A DNA stretch of 64,000 nucleotides from Catellatospora bangladeshensis (GCF_016862575.1 NZ_BONF01000012.1:1-64000), one strand, 5' to 3'; numbered from the stretch's first letter, positions 1 through 7,206 are shown. Notes: generated by a model not told the origin, from the letters alone. Numbers and translations are program-made.

Positions 1-236
1 TTTCGACACGAAACAGCGATCTTGGGCCGACCTGCCAGCCCCGTCGGCTCCGCCCTGCGGCAAGATCGGCGTTTCGTGTCGGAACGTGGGGCCCAGCCCG
101 ACCTTTGGACACGAAACAGCGATCTTCGCCGATGCGGCTGGCCTGCGGTGGGAGCCGGACCGGGGCGCGCCACGCGGGGAGGGGATACCGGTTTGGAAGA
201 GCCCGGATCGGTGCGGTAAGGTTCGTTGTCGCTTAC
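1..236. repeat. Intergenic repeats upstream of tRNA-Ile
   Basis: No gene is recognised here. A 20-base unit, GACACGAAACAGCGATCTTG, lies at 5-24. An inverted copy with two differences is at 61-80 and a third, direct copy is at 108-126. Copies one and two can pair into a long stem with a loop of about 36 bases. A related copy is at 54653-54672, so this is a dispersed intergenic family and not part of the tRNA gene. Confidence 0.7.
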
Positions 237-310
237 GGGGCTATAGCTCAGTCGGTTAGAGCGCAGAGCTGATAACTCTGAGGTCGCTGGTTCGATTCCA
301 GCTAGCCCCA
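237..310 (+). tRNA. tRNA-Ile (GAT)
   Basis: A complete cloverleaf is visible. The acceptor stem GGGGCTA pairs with TAGCCCC, the discriminator is A, and the anticodon GAT is at 271-273. The T-arm has a TTCGATT loop. CCA is not encoded. Together with the following DLW-39 gene and tRNA-Ala this is the standard actinobacterial arrangement downstream of gyrA. Confidence 0.97.
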
Positions 311-334
311 CTCCCGAGCGTTAAGGTGCTCATC

Positions 335-463
335 ATGTGGAAGAAGCTCCTGATCGTCGCCGGAGTCGGCGTAGCGGTCGCGCTGGTCGCCAAGAAGCTC
401 AAGGCGGCCAACGACGAGCGGGCTCTGTGGCACGAGGCCACCACCGCGCCGGATCTCCGCTGA
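335..463 (+). CDS. DLW-39 family micro-protein
   Basis: This 42-residue protein begins MWKKLLIVAG. It has one N-terminal hydrophobic segment (about residues 4-19), then a basic patch KKLK and the ALWHEAT stretch typical of the family. It lies between tRNA-Ile and tRNA-Ala, which is where DLW-39 genes sit in many actinobacteria just after gyrA. AAGGTG about 7 bases upstream is a plausible ribosome binding site. It is probably a single-pass membrane peptide. Its function is unknown. It is too short for most ORF callers. Confidence 0.85.
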   Translation: MWKKLLIVAGVGVAVALVAKKLKAANDERALWHEATTAPDLR

Positions 464-489
464 GCTGACCGGCGGGAGATCCGCTCTCC

Positions 490-562
490 GGGGCCTTAGC
501 TCAATTGGCAGAGCACCGCCTTTGCAAGGCGGGGGTTAGGAGTTCGATTCTCCTAGGCTCCA
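490..562 (+). tRNA. tRNA-Ala (TGC)
   Basis: The acceptor GGGGCCT pairs with AGGCTCC and includes the G3-U70 pair that identifies alanine tRNAs. The anticodon TGC is at 523-525, the discriminator is A, and CCA is encoded at 563-565. From the anticodon loop onward the gene is duplicated at 3090-3129, so it served as an integration target. The tRNA itself remains intact. Confidence 0.97.
521..560 (+). repeat. Left attachment-site repeat (att) within tRNA-Ala
   Basis: These 40 bases run from the anticodon loop to near the end of the acceptor stem and are identical to 3090-3129. A tRNA 3' half is the usual target of tyrosine integrases, and an integrase remnant lies immediately next to it. Confidence 0.85.
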
Positions 563-583
563 CCAGGAAACATAGATCAAACT

Positions 584-623
584 GGGCTTTACCGGCGGCC
601 AGATAAAGCCACCGGTAAAGCCC
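584..623. repeat. Perfect 12-bp hairpin beside the att site
   Basis: GGGCTTTACCGG at 584-595 pairs perfectly with CCGGTAAAGCCC at 612-623 around a 16-base loop. It coincides with the point where the integrase reading frame stops being recognisable. It could be a terminator or a recombinase arm site; the sequence alone does not decide. Confidence 0.6.
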
Positions 624-1263
624 GCTGCAGCGTCTGCCGGACGAACAGCACCTTCTCGTCGGTCCTGACGTCGATCCAGCGCAGGCCCAGCAGTTCGCCT
701 CGACGGAGGCCGGTGGTCAGCGCCAGGACGAAGAACGCCTCCAGCCGATCGCCCGACACCTCGGCGAGGAGCTTTCGCGCCTCGGCCGGCGTCAGCGCGC
801 GCCGCTCCGACCGGCCGGGTCTCGGCAGCTTCGCCGCCTTCGCCGCGTTGCGCTCCACCAGGTCGAGCCGGAGAGCGTCGGCCAGGGCGACCCGCAGCAC
901 GCCGTGAACCTTCACCACCGACGCGGCGGCCATCTTGTCCCGCAGCTGCGCCACCATGCGTTGCACGTCGCGCGGCGTGAGCTTGTCGAGCTTGATCCGG
1001 CCGAGGTGCGGGGTCAGGTGCCCGTCGACGACCTGCCGGTAGCGCGCGATCGTGGTCGGCTGGTGGAGCCGTCGCGCTCTTTCTCGGCCAGCCACTCCGT
1101 CAGCCACTCCTTGATGGTTCGCGTGGACACGGCCAGGTTCACGCCGAGCTGAGGGGGCGGCGCAGCGCGTCCCTCTTCACGATGGCCTCGGCCTCGGTCG
1201 GGGCGTAGACGACCTTGCGTCGACCGCTTGCCGTCGATCCGACCGAGGTCCACGGAGGCATTG
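589..1263 (-). pseudogene. Tyrosine recombinase (phage integrase), frameshifted and truncated
   Basis: Integrase similarity is spread over different minus-strand frames. The fragment NASVDLGRIDGKR is followed in another frame by KVVYAPTEAEAIVKRDALRR, then by the SAM-like N-terminal domain (STRTIKEWLTEWLAEKERDG), and from about 1080 down by a third stretch with TTIARYRQVVDGHL and LTTGLRRGELLGLRW. The last motif carries the first catalytic arginine. The remainder of the catalytic domain (HxxR box and nucleophilic tyrosine) is missing. At least two frameshifts plus loss of the C-terminus make it non-functional. It matches the att duplication and was presumably the integrase of this element. Confidence 0.85.
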
Positions 1264-1392
1264 CGACGGGCAAGCAGAGATGCCGTGCCGGATGTGGAGG
1301 CATCGTGAGAAGCCGTTCCGCCAACCTTTCCGCCGATGGTTACGATGCCGGGCGTCCCGCGTCGCGGGGCATCTTCATCACGGGAGGACCCC

Positions 1393-3006
1393 TTGGCACC
1401 CCTGCGCAAACGCATGCTCGCCGTGGCTGCGTTCGCATCCCTGGCCACGCTCGTGGCCGCCGGTCCGGCTGCGGCCGCGCCGGCCGGGGCTGACCGGAAC
1501 AAAATCAGCCTCACCTCGCTCGGCTTCGCGGCCGACCACGTGGACGCGACCGGCAACGACCCGGTCAGCTACCCCGCGGTCGACGTGAAGTGGACGATCA
1601 CCGACGGCGACACCGCCGCGACGAAGATCCGGGGCAGCATCAAGCTGCAGCTGTTCCACGGCGACAAGGCCGTCGGGCCGGCGAAGGCCTACACCTGGGC
1701 GCTGGAGCCGGACGGCGTCGCCGACGTCTTCGCCGACGACTGGTGGCAGGCCCGGCCACAGGAGTCGTCGTACACGCTGACGTTCGTCGTGCCGCAGTAC
1801 GGCCCGGCCGAGCAGGTCACCTGGCGGGTGACCAGCCTGTCGGCGTCCGATGACCGCGGCAACACCCGCGAGTTCAGCGACAAGGTGCTGTCCCAGCACG
1901 ACGCGTCGGTGGCCGTCACCGAACTGGTCGACACCGCGAACCCGGACCTGCAGTCGTTCACCCGGGGCTGGGGCCAGCTGTCGGAGCTGTTCGACCACGG
2001 CGGCCCGCTGACGTTGAAGTACAACTTCTACGTCGCCGAGCAGGCGGGCTTCTGGAAGGGCCGGCTGAAGCTGGACGGGCCGGGCCGGGCGAAGGCTTCC
2101 GCGTCGTTCGAGCTCACCAAGGCGAACTCGTACACCTGGATGTGCGGCGAGGGCCAGAACTACGACAACCAGATGGTGTGGTGCGAGGTGGCTGTCACCC
2201 TGCCGGCCGGGGCGCCCGCGGGCGTCTGGCGGGTCGCCGGCGTGGAGCTCACCGACACCGTCGGGCACCGTGGCACGTACACCGTGGACTCCACCACGGA
2301 CGTGCGGGTCACCCGCAACGAGCAGCTGAGTGCGAGCGGGTTCGCGCTGAGCGCCACGGAGGTGGACAGCTGGCGCGAGAGCAAGACCGTGCGCCTGAGC
2401 CTGCGCCCCGCCGGGGCGCAGGGTGCGGTCACAGCGGTGCGGCTGACCTCGCGCTGCTGGTCGGCTGACACCACGCCGCAGGTGGAGGCGGACGGCACCG
2501 TGTCGGTGGAGCTGGTGATGCCGACGATCTTCGACAAGTGCAGCATCGACGGCATTGCGATCGACGACGCTGCGGGCAACCTCGCCCTGTACGGCAGCCA
2601 CTACGGCGGGCCGGACCTCGGCCTGACCGTGCGCCGCGTCGCCGACACCACCGCTCCGGTGGTGCTCAGCGCCGTGCTGAGCCGGACCACGGCGCCGTCG
2701 AGTGAGCTGTACGCGATCAGCGCCACGGTCACCGTGGAGCGCTCGGTCGCGCCGATCCACCAGTACAGCTTCACGTTCTACGACAGCCGGGGCTGGTCCA
2801 GCGGCGGCGGTTCGGGCGGGATCCACGAGAACCCGGACGGCACCGTGACCATCACGGCCTGGCTCTACAACCCGCCGCCCGGCGTGTACACGGGCGGGTT
2901 CACCCTGACCGACGCGGCTGGTAACTACGCCCAGTACGGATATCCGAACGGTGCCGGCAACCCGGTCCCGAACGGGCCGCTGGTGCTGACGGTCACCGAG
3001 GGGTGA
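1393..3006 (+). CDS. Secreted protein with repeated Ig-like modules
   Basis: I choose the TTG at 1393 because GGGAGG sits 7-8 bases upstream and a signal peptide follows at once (LRKRM, then a hydrophobic stretch ending near AAAAP, residues 1-30). The mature protein of about 505 residues is rich in beta-prone segments. It carries four recurrences of a D-x-x-G-N/H motif followed by a Tyr or Phe (near residues 153, 290, 392 and 508), spaced about 100-140 residues apart, which suggests tandem immunoglobulin-like modules. No catalytic motif is recognised. It is the only intact gene inside the att-flanked segment and may be cargo. Confidence 0.7.
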   Translation: MAPLRKRMLAVAAFASLATLVAAGPAAAAPAGADRNKISLTSLGFAADHVDATGNDPVSYPAVDVKWTITDGDTAATKIRGSIKLQLFHGDKAVGPAKAYTWALEPDGVADVFADDWWQARPQESSYTLTFVVPQYGPAEQVTWRVTSLSASDDRGNTREFSDKVLSQHDASVAVTELVDTANPDLQSFTRGWGQLSELFDHGGPLTLKYNFYVAEQAGFWKGRLKLDGPGRAKASASFELTKANSYTWMCGEGQNYDNQMVWCEVAVTLPAGAPAGVWRVAGVELTDTVGHRGTYTVDSTTDVRVTRNEQLSASGFALSATEVDSWRESKTVRLSLRPAGAQGAVTAVRLTSRCWSADTTPQVEADGTVSVELVMPTIFDKCSIDGIAIDDAAGNLALYGSHYGGPDLGLTVRRVADTTAPVVLSAVLSRTTAPSSELYAISATVTVERSVAPIHQYSFTFYDSRGWSSGGGSGGIHENPDGTVTITAWLYNPPPGVYTGGFTLTDAAGNYAQYGYPNGAGNPVPNGPLVLTVTEG

Positions 3007-3089
3007 GAGTGCGGTGGCGGGGGCACAGCCGCCCCTCCACCGCTCCGGCTGCCCGGTCGGCACGGAACGCCGTGCCGACCGGGCGGTTG

Positions 3090-3129
3090 TTTGCAAGGCG
3101 GGGGTTAGGAGTTCGATTCTCCTAGGCTC
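3090..3129 (+). repeat. Right attachment-site repeat (tRNA-Ala 3' fragment)
   Basis: This 40-base copy is identical to 521-560. The upstream half of a tRNA is absent, so it is an att remnant and not a second tRNA gene. Immediately downstream, an inverted repeat (CCAGGCTGtaCCG about 3140-3152, CCGGTGCAGCCTGG about 3171-3184) may mark further integration-related structure. Confidence 0.85.
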
Positions 3130-3304
3130 ACCAGGAAAACCAGGCTGTACCGACGGCTGTGACACAGCGACCGGTGCAGCCTGGAGTCCTTTCGGCCGGT
3201 GGGCTGATTGTCTGCCCGCTGTCGTGGGCAATACGCTTTCGCCGCCCGCAAGGTCGATCTTCCCTGCCGGGCGTCTCTTCGCTTCTCCGACGGGGGAGAA
3301 ACAC

Positions 3305-4375
3305 GTGCGTAAGCTGCTCAAATCCCGCCTGGCCCGGCTTGTCGCCGTTTCGCTGGCGATCGTCGCGCCCGCGGTTCCGGCCGCGGCCGAGAGCATTCCG
3401 GTGACCCGGCTGACCTTCTCCGGCGACGACAGCATCAGCATGAATCAGTCGTACGCCTACACCAGCACCACGCCGGGCCTGACCGTGAGCCTGCAGTGGT
3501 ACACGAGCGGTCTGAAGGTCGACCTGCGTGGGGTCAGCGACGTGCCGCACCTGCCGATCGGCGCGACCTGGGGACAGGACTGGTGGACGCTGGAGCTGAG
3601 CGCGGCGGGCGGCCAGGAGCTGGCCGTCGGCACCGTCACCGGCGCCAAGCGCATCCCGTACCAGGACGGTGCCGCCGGGATGGACCTGTCCGGCAGCGGC
3701 CGGGGCTGCAACACGCTGACCGGTTCCTTCACGATCCACGAACTCGCCGTCACCGACGGCACCCTCGAACGGCTCAACCTGACGTTCGAGCAGCAGTGCG
3801 GCGGTGACACCGGCTCGACCCGGGGGCGCCTGCTGTACGGCATACCGGACATGCCGCCGCTGCCCGGCCCCGGCGACACCGGGGTGACGGTGAAGCCTGA
3901 CGCCGTCCTCGTGCAGTGGATGAACATGCGCCCGTCGCCTTTGCGGCAGCGCACGAGCCGCAAGTCGATCGTGGTGAAGGGCACGGCGAAGTGCGCCCGC
4001 GGGCGGTTCGAGGTCAAGGGCAAGCTCGAGCAGTACAACGAACGCGGCCTGGCGGACGGCACCTTCAGCACGTCCGGGGAGTGCACCGGCGCCTGGCAGC
4101 AGTGGAGCGCGACGGTCGTGTCGATGCGCAACCGGGACGACTTCATGACCGGCGGCGGCACGACGGTAATGGGCGAGGGTTGGACCTTCGGGTCGGAGTA
4201 CTACCAGCTGGACCGGGTGCTGACCAGTCTGTCGCAGCCGGTCACGGTGGCCGCGTCGGGTCAGCGCCCGGGGGTCGCCGTCGCGGTGGCCGGCAGCCCC
4301 GTCACCACGCCAGGTCCGCGCTGGTCGAGCACGGTCACCTGGAAGGGGATCCTGCTGCGCAAGCCGCGCCGTTAG
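3305..4375 (+). CDS. Secreted protein of unknown function
   Basis: The GTG at 3305 follows GGGGGAG by 7 bases and opens a clear signal peptide (RKLLKSRLARL, a hydrophobic core, then AAAES; residues 1-29). The mature part, about 327 residues, is predicted to be beta-rich. It contains isolated cysteines near residues 137, 163, 226 and 260 that could form two disulfides. No known domain is recognised. It starts 175 bases after the right att repeat, just outside the element remnant, and is convergent with the flavin oxidase gene (the ends overlap by 4 bases). The 5' region 3007-3304 has no other gene. Confidence 0.7.
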   Translation: MRKLLKSRLARLVAVSLAIVAPAVPAAAESIPVTRLTFSGDDSISMNQSYAYTSTTPGLTVSLQWYTSGLKVDLRGVSDVPHLPIGATWGQDWWTLELSAAGGQELAVGTVTGAKRIPYQDGAAGMDLSGSGRGCNTLTGSFTIHELAVTDGTLERLNLTFEQQCGGDTGSTRGRLLYGIPDMPPLPGPGDTGVTVKPDAVLVQWMNMRPSPLRQRTSRKSIVVKGTAKCARGRFEVKGKLEQYNERGLADGTFSTSGECTGAWQQWSATVVSMRNRDDFMTGGGTTVMGEGWTFGSEYYQLDRVLTSLSQPVTVAASGQRPGVAVAVAGSPVTTPGPRWSSTVTWKGILLRKPRR

Positions 4376-5859
4376 GCGCCGTACGCGTCGAACAGGGCGT
4401 TGCGGAAGACGGGAGACGGGTCGATCCGGGATTTGGCGGCCATCGCGGCCTGCCAGCCCGGATAGGCCCGGTCCACCTGGTCGCGCGTGGCGTGCAGGCG
4501 GTACGGCAGGTAGAACGTCCCGCCGACGGCCAGCACGGCCTCGACCAGCTCCCGGGTGAGCGCCCGCATCGCGGTGTCGGCGGCGCCGGTGCGTTCCTGC
4601 CGGAAGTTCATGACGAGGCCGAAGACGTCCTGCCGGGCGTACGCCAGGGTGCTGACGGTGTCGCGGCGGACCTCCCGCACGGTGACGTTGAGCAGCTCCG
4701 CGCCGGACCGCGGGATGATCTCGCGGGCGGCGTCGACGAACTTGCCCAGCGCCTCCGGCGAGACGAAGTACTCGTGCAGGATGTCGCAGGTCTCGGCGGA
4801 GTGGTCGGCGAACACGGCGGCGGGCTGGTTCTGGATGCTGTTGCGGCTCAGCGGCCCGGCCAGCCACGGCGCGATCTCGCGTTCCAGGCCCCAGCGCACG
4901 GCCTTGCCCAGGTCGCTGCCGGCCGAGTTGCGGAACACGGCGCGCTGCAGTTCGGGCGACTCGGGGCTGCTCAGCGGCAGGATCTCGCCCCGGGTGCCGG
5001 CCTGGGGCGTGAACCGCACGATGATCGCCTGTTCGAGGAAGCCGCGCGGGTCGACCGACAGCCGCCCGTACGCCATCTCGGTGTCGGTGCCGGCGAGCAG
5101 CCTGGCGTATGCCTCGGCGTAGTCCGCCGCGGCCACGGTGTCGAAGTGCGGCTCGTAGACCGCGTTGGGCCAGACCTCCAGGTCCGCGTCGAGGATCACC
5201 CCGAACAGCCCGTACCCGCCTAGCACCAGGCCGAACAGCTCGGGGTTGACGGCCGGGCCGCAGCTGACGATCTCGCCGGAGGCGGTGAGCACGCGCAGGC
5301 CGCGCACGGTCGCGGCGATGGGCGGGTGGCCCGCGTGCCAGCCGTGGCAGTTGACGCTCAGCGAGCCGCCGATCGAGAAGTCGTGGTTCGACTGCATGAC
5401 CTTGGGGGAGCAGCCGTGCGCGTTCAGCACGGGGATCAGCTCGCGCCAGGTGGTGCCGGCCCCGACCCGGACGACCCCTGCGGCGCTGTCGAGGCTGATC
5501 CGGTTCATCGGCCGGGTGTCCAGCACCCAGCCGCCGGCCAGCATGCTCTGCCCGCCCATCGAGTGGCGCACCCCGGCGACGGCCAGCGCCGGGTCGTCTC
5601 CGGCGGCGATCCGCCGCAGTAGCGGGCGGATCAGCTCCGCGGTGCGGTCGGTGGACGGGTCGGCGAACAGCAGCCCGCGTACGGCGGTCGGGTTGATCCG
5701 GCTCGCGTCGTCGAGCAGCGCGCCGGGCGCCGGGCCGGGCGGGATCGCGCCCTCGGCAGCCCAGTCGCTGACCGCCAGGGTGCCCGCGCTGCCCAGGGCG
5801 AGCGCCCCGAGCGCGGTCGCGCCGTGGGTGAGCAGCTGCCGCCGGGTCGGCCTGGCCAT
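4372..5859 (-). CDS. Tat-exported FAD-linked oxidase (aldonolactone oxidase type)
   Basis: The predicted protein has 495 residues. The N-terminus RPTRRQLLTHGATALGALAL is a twin-arginine-type export signal. A PCMH-type FAD-binding domain follows (about residues 45-215), with GVRHSMGGQSM, whose histidine is in the position that can carry covalent FAD, and the GGSLSVNCHG and VLGGYGLFGVI motifs. The C-terminal half resembles D-arabinono-1,4-lactone/L-gulonolactone oxidases. The expected reaction is oxidation of a sugar lactone or alditol with oxygen; the substrate is unknown. The ATG at 5859 is supported by GGAGGT 6 bases upstream. The gene stands alone. Confidence 0.8.
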   Translation of the reverse strand: MARPTRRQLLTHGATALGALALGSAGTLAVSDWAAEGAIPPGPAPGALLDDASRINPTAVRGLLFADPSTDRTAELIRPLLRRIAAGDDPALAVAGVRHSMGGQSMLAGGWVLDTRPMNRISLDSAAGVVRVGAGTTWRELIPVLNAHGCSPKVMQSNHDFSIGGSLSVNCHGWHAGHPPIAATVRGLRVLTASGEIVSCGPAVNPELFGLVLGGYGLFGVILDADLEVWPNAVYEPHFDTVAAADYAEAYARLLAGTDTEMAYGRLSVDPRGFLEQAIIVRFTPQAGTRGEILPLSSPESPELQRAVFRNSAGSDLGKAVRWGLEREIAPWLAGPLSRNSIQNQPAAVFADHSAETCDILHEYFVSPEALGKFVDAAREIIPRSGAELLNVTVREVRRDTVSTLAYARQDVFGLVMNFRQERTGAADTAMRALTRELVEAVLAVGGTFYLPYRLHATRDQVDRAYPGWQAAMAAKSRIDPSPVFRNALFDAYGA

Positions 5860-6042
5860 GCGCCACCTCCTGCCATGAGGACCGTCTCTTTGTACCGCGC
5901 GGTGGCCCTGGGCACAGGCGGGCGAACGGCTGAGCTGCGCGGACATCGGCCGCGGAAAATGAGGTTGCCTCCCGAAGGGCGTCGCCAATACCGTATGCCC
6001 ACACCAAGAACTACACCGCGAAAGAACGGACCGGAGACAGAC

Positions 6043-6171
6043 ATGAGCGCCTTCTCGTACACCGCGCACCGGCTGACGCCGTGCGTCGAGAACGCCATGC
6101 CCGCCGCCGTCCGAGGTGGCTGCGCGTATCTGTGGGAACCCGACCCGGGACGGGGCGGGCGGCGCTGCTGA
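6043..6171 (+). CDS. Possible 42-residue peptide
   Basis: An ATG at 6043 preceded by GGAG at a 6-7 base spacing opens a short frame (MSAFSYTAHRLTPCVENAM...). It ends just before a good hairpin terminator (6193-6228). It has three cysteines and no signal peptide or known motif. The codon pattern is compatible with coding but the frame is short. It sits directly before the tRNA array and may instead be untranslated sequence. Confidence 0.3.
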   Translation: MSAFSYTAHRLTPCVENAMPAAVRGGCAYLWEPDPGRGGRRC

Positions 6172-6192
6172 AGCGCTGCCGAAGCGGCTTTC

Positions 6193-6228
6193 AGGCCGCC
6201 CGCCTCCGATCACGGAGCCGGGCGGCCT
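6193..6228 (+). terminator. Hairpin terminator before the tRNA array
   Basis: AGGCCGCCCG and CGGGCGGCCT form the base of a long stem interrupted by one bulge, with a 4-base loop and TTCTTC after it. It separates the small ORF and upstream region from the leader of the tRNA array. Confidence 0.6.
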
Positions 6229-6288
6229 TCTTCATGTCCAAGGCACTTGAGCAGCAGGAACGGCAACACCGGACGTCCGGCACGCGGA

Positions 6289-6330
6289 TCGTTCGGACCT
6301 TGAGAACTCCACAGTGGATGGCATTGAGAA
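6289..6330 (+). promoter_or_regulatory. rRNA-type boxA/antitermination leader before the tRNA array
   Basis: The stretch CCTTGAGAACTCCACAGTGG at 6298-6317 closely resembles the conserved element of actinobacterial rRNA leaders and 16S-23S spacers (CTTGAGAACT...CACAGTG), where Nus factors promote antitermination and RNA processing. It lies 40 bases before the first tRNA of the array and no rRNA gene is nearby. The resemblance is seen directly; the antitermination role is inferred from rRNA operons. Confidence 0.6.
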
Positions 6331-6355
6331 ACAGCGTCGCATTCGGCGGCGCCGA

Positions 6356-6426
6356 GGCCGATTCGGCTATGGGTAGGCCCCCGAGCTCTCTACTCGGAAA
6401 AGCGGGTTCGAGTCCCGCATCGGCTG
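6356..6426 (+). tRNA. tRNA-Glu (CTC), first of the array
   Basis: GGCCGAT pairs with ATCGGCT (first pair G-U), and the discriminator is G as in glutamate tRNAs. The anticodon stem CCGAG/CTCGG encloses the loop CTCTCTA, giving anticodon CTC. The T-arm is GCGGG/CCCGC with loop TTCGAGT. The D-stem is only about 3 bp and position 37 is T where a purine is usual. CCA is not encoded. The fold is good but slightly atypical. Confidence 0.8.
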
Positions 6427-6443
6427 CGTAACGAAACATTCCC

Positions 6444-6514
6444 GCGGTTGTCGCACAACGGCAGTGCGCTGCCTCGCCATGGCAGAGATCCGGGTTCGAC
6501 TCCCGGCTACCGCT
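6444..6514 (+). tRNA. tRNA-Gly (GCC), second of the array
   Basis: GCGGTTG pairs with CTACCGC except for one T-T mismatch, and the discriminator is T, normal for glycine. The anticodon stem CTGCC/GGCAG encloses TCGCCAT, giving GCC; position 33 is C instead of the near-universal U. The T-arm is CCGGG/CCCGG. CCA is encoded at 6515-6517. The HNH gene begins 33 bases later. Confidence 0.82.
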
Positions 6515-6549
6515 CCAACCCGACCACAGCATTCCAAGGAGGTGACCCG

Positions 6550-6993
6550 ATGAACGCAGTACTCGTCCTCAACGCCGACCTCGGCCCGCTCCACCGGGTC
6601 AGCCTGCGTCACGCCCTGCGCATGCTGTGGCGGCAGGTCGCGGTGGTGCACGAGGCGGAACCTGATCAGGCCATCGGGGTCTTCCCGATGCCCAAGGTGG
6701 TGCGCCTGGTCAGCTACGTGGTGACCCGCTGGCGTTTCAGCGGCGGGCCGACCTGGTCCCGGCGCGGCGTGCTCGTCCGCGACCAGCACCGCTGCGCGTA
6801 CTGCGGCGGCGCCGCGTACACCATCGATCACGTGCTGCCCAGCTCGCGGGGCGGCCGTAACACCTGGCTCAACACGGTGGCCGCCTGCGGCGGCTGCAAC
6901 CAGCGCAAGGGCGATCGCACGCCCGCCGAGGCGGGGATGCCGCTGCGGTACCACCCGGCGGTGCCTTCGTGGGCGATGCTGGCCAAGCGCTGA
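6550..6993 (+). CDS. HNH endonuclease inside the tRNA array
   Basis: A perfect AAGGAGGTGA Shine-Dalgarno (6536-6545) precedes this ATG. The 147-residue product has a 75-residue N-terminal region, then a zinc-ribbon HNH domain. CxxC is at residues 82-85, the catalytic IDHVLPSSRGG is at about 92-102, and a conserved Asn and the second cysteine pair CGGCNQRKG are near 110-120. All expected metal and catalytic residues are present, so the enzyme should be active. HNH genes are familiar in phage and mobile-element tRNA clusters; here it splits the array after the second tRNA and reads in the same direction. Likely roles are homing, element maintenance or defence; none is shown by the sequence. Confidence 0.88.
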   Translation: MNAVLVLNADLGPLHRVSLRHALRMLWRQVAVVHEAEPDQAIGVFPMPKVVRLVSYVVTRWRFSGGPTWSRRGVLVRDQHRCAYCGGAAYTIDHVLPSSRGGRNTWLNTVAACGGCNQRKGDRTPAEAGMPLRYHPAVPSWAMLAKR

Positions 6994-6994
6994 C

Positions 6995-7022
6995 GGCTGC
7001 GGGCCTCACGGGGCCCGCAGCC
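6995..7022 (+). terminator. 11-bp perfect hairpin after the HNH gene
   Basis: GGCTGCGGGCC at 6995-7005 pairs perfectly with GGCCCGCAGCC at 7012-7022 around a 6-base loop. There is no T-run, and tRNA-Ala starts 4 bases later. It may act as a processing signal separating mRNA from tRNA precursor, or as a weak terminator. Confidence 0.5.
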
Positions 7023-7026
7023 CTTC

Positions 7027-7099
7027 GGGCTCATAGCTCATCTGGTAGAGCGCCGCTCTTGCAAAGCGGAGGTGGCCGGTTCGAGTCCGGCTGGGTCCA
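7027..7099 (+). tRNA. tRNA-Ala (TGC), array
   Basis: GGGCTCA pairs with TGGGTCC and includes the G3-U70 pair. The anticodon stem CCGCT/AGCGG encloses CTTGCAA, giving TGC. CCA is encoded at 7100-7102. It has the same anticodon as the chromosomal tRNA-Ala at 490-562 but a different body sequence, so it is not a recent local copy. Confidence 0.93.
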
Positions 7100-7103
7100 C
7101 CAT

Positions 7104-7177
7104 GCCCTGATGGCGCAACGGGACAGCGCACCGGTCTACGAAGCCGGGGGTTGCAGGTTCGAATCCTGCTCAGGGCA
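7104..7177 (+). tRNA. tRNA-Arg (ACG), array
   Basis: GCCCTGA pairs perfectly with TCAGGGC, and the discriminator is A. The anticodon stem CCGGT/GCCGG encloses CTACGAA, giving ACG. The T-arm is GCAGG/CCTGC. It begins one base after the encoded CCA of the preceding tRNA-Ala, so maturation must cut a single shared spacer base. Confidence 0.9.
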
Positions 7178-7206
7178 CGAGGACGCGGTGGGGGGCCGCG
7201 TTCGAA

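Larger units (their letters stand above)
521..3129. mobile_element. Remnant of an integrative element in tRNA-Ala
   Basis: The segment is bounded by identical 40-base repeats of the 3' half of tRNA-Ala (521-560 and 3090-3129). Right after the repeats both copies continue with ACCAGGAAA, but the right copy lacks one C. Inside lie a broken minus-strand tyrosine integrase next to the tRNA and one secreted-protein gene (1393-3006). No replication, transfer or excisionase gene is present. This is the footprint of an element that integrated site-specifically and then decayed or was reduced to one cargo gene. Confidence 0.8.

Noticed and set aside
3090-3129. A second tRNA-Ala gene at the right repeat
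   Set aside because: Only the 3' half is present and a base is missing after the acceptor stem, so it is an att remnant.
1378-3441. Long minus-strand open frame of 687 codons opposite the secreted protein at 1393
   Set aside because: It is antisense to a gene with a signal peptide, good ribosome site and normal codon bias. Its translation is Arg/Gly/Val-rich low-complexity sequence typical of high-GC shadow frames.
3128-6007. Minus-strand open frame of 959 codons overlapping the flavin oxidase
   Set aside because: It is out of frame with the recognisable oxidase domains and composed of Arg/Ala/Gly/Pro repeats without motifs.
6240-6355. A partial rRNA gene near the boxA-like element
   Set aside because: Only the leader-type motif is present; no 16S, 23S or 5S sequence follows.
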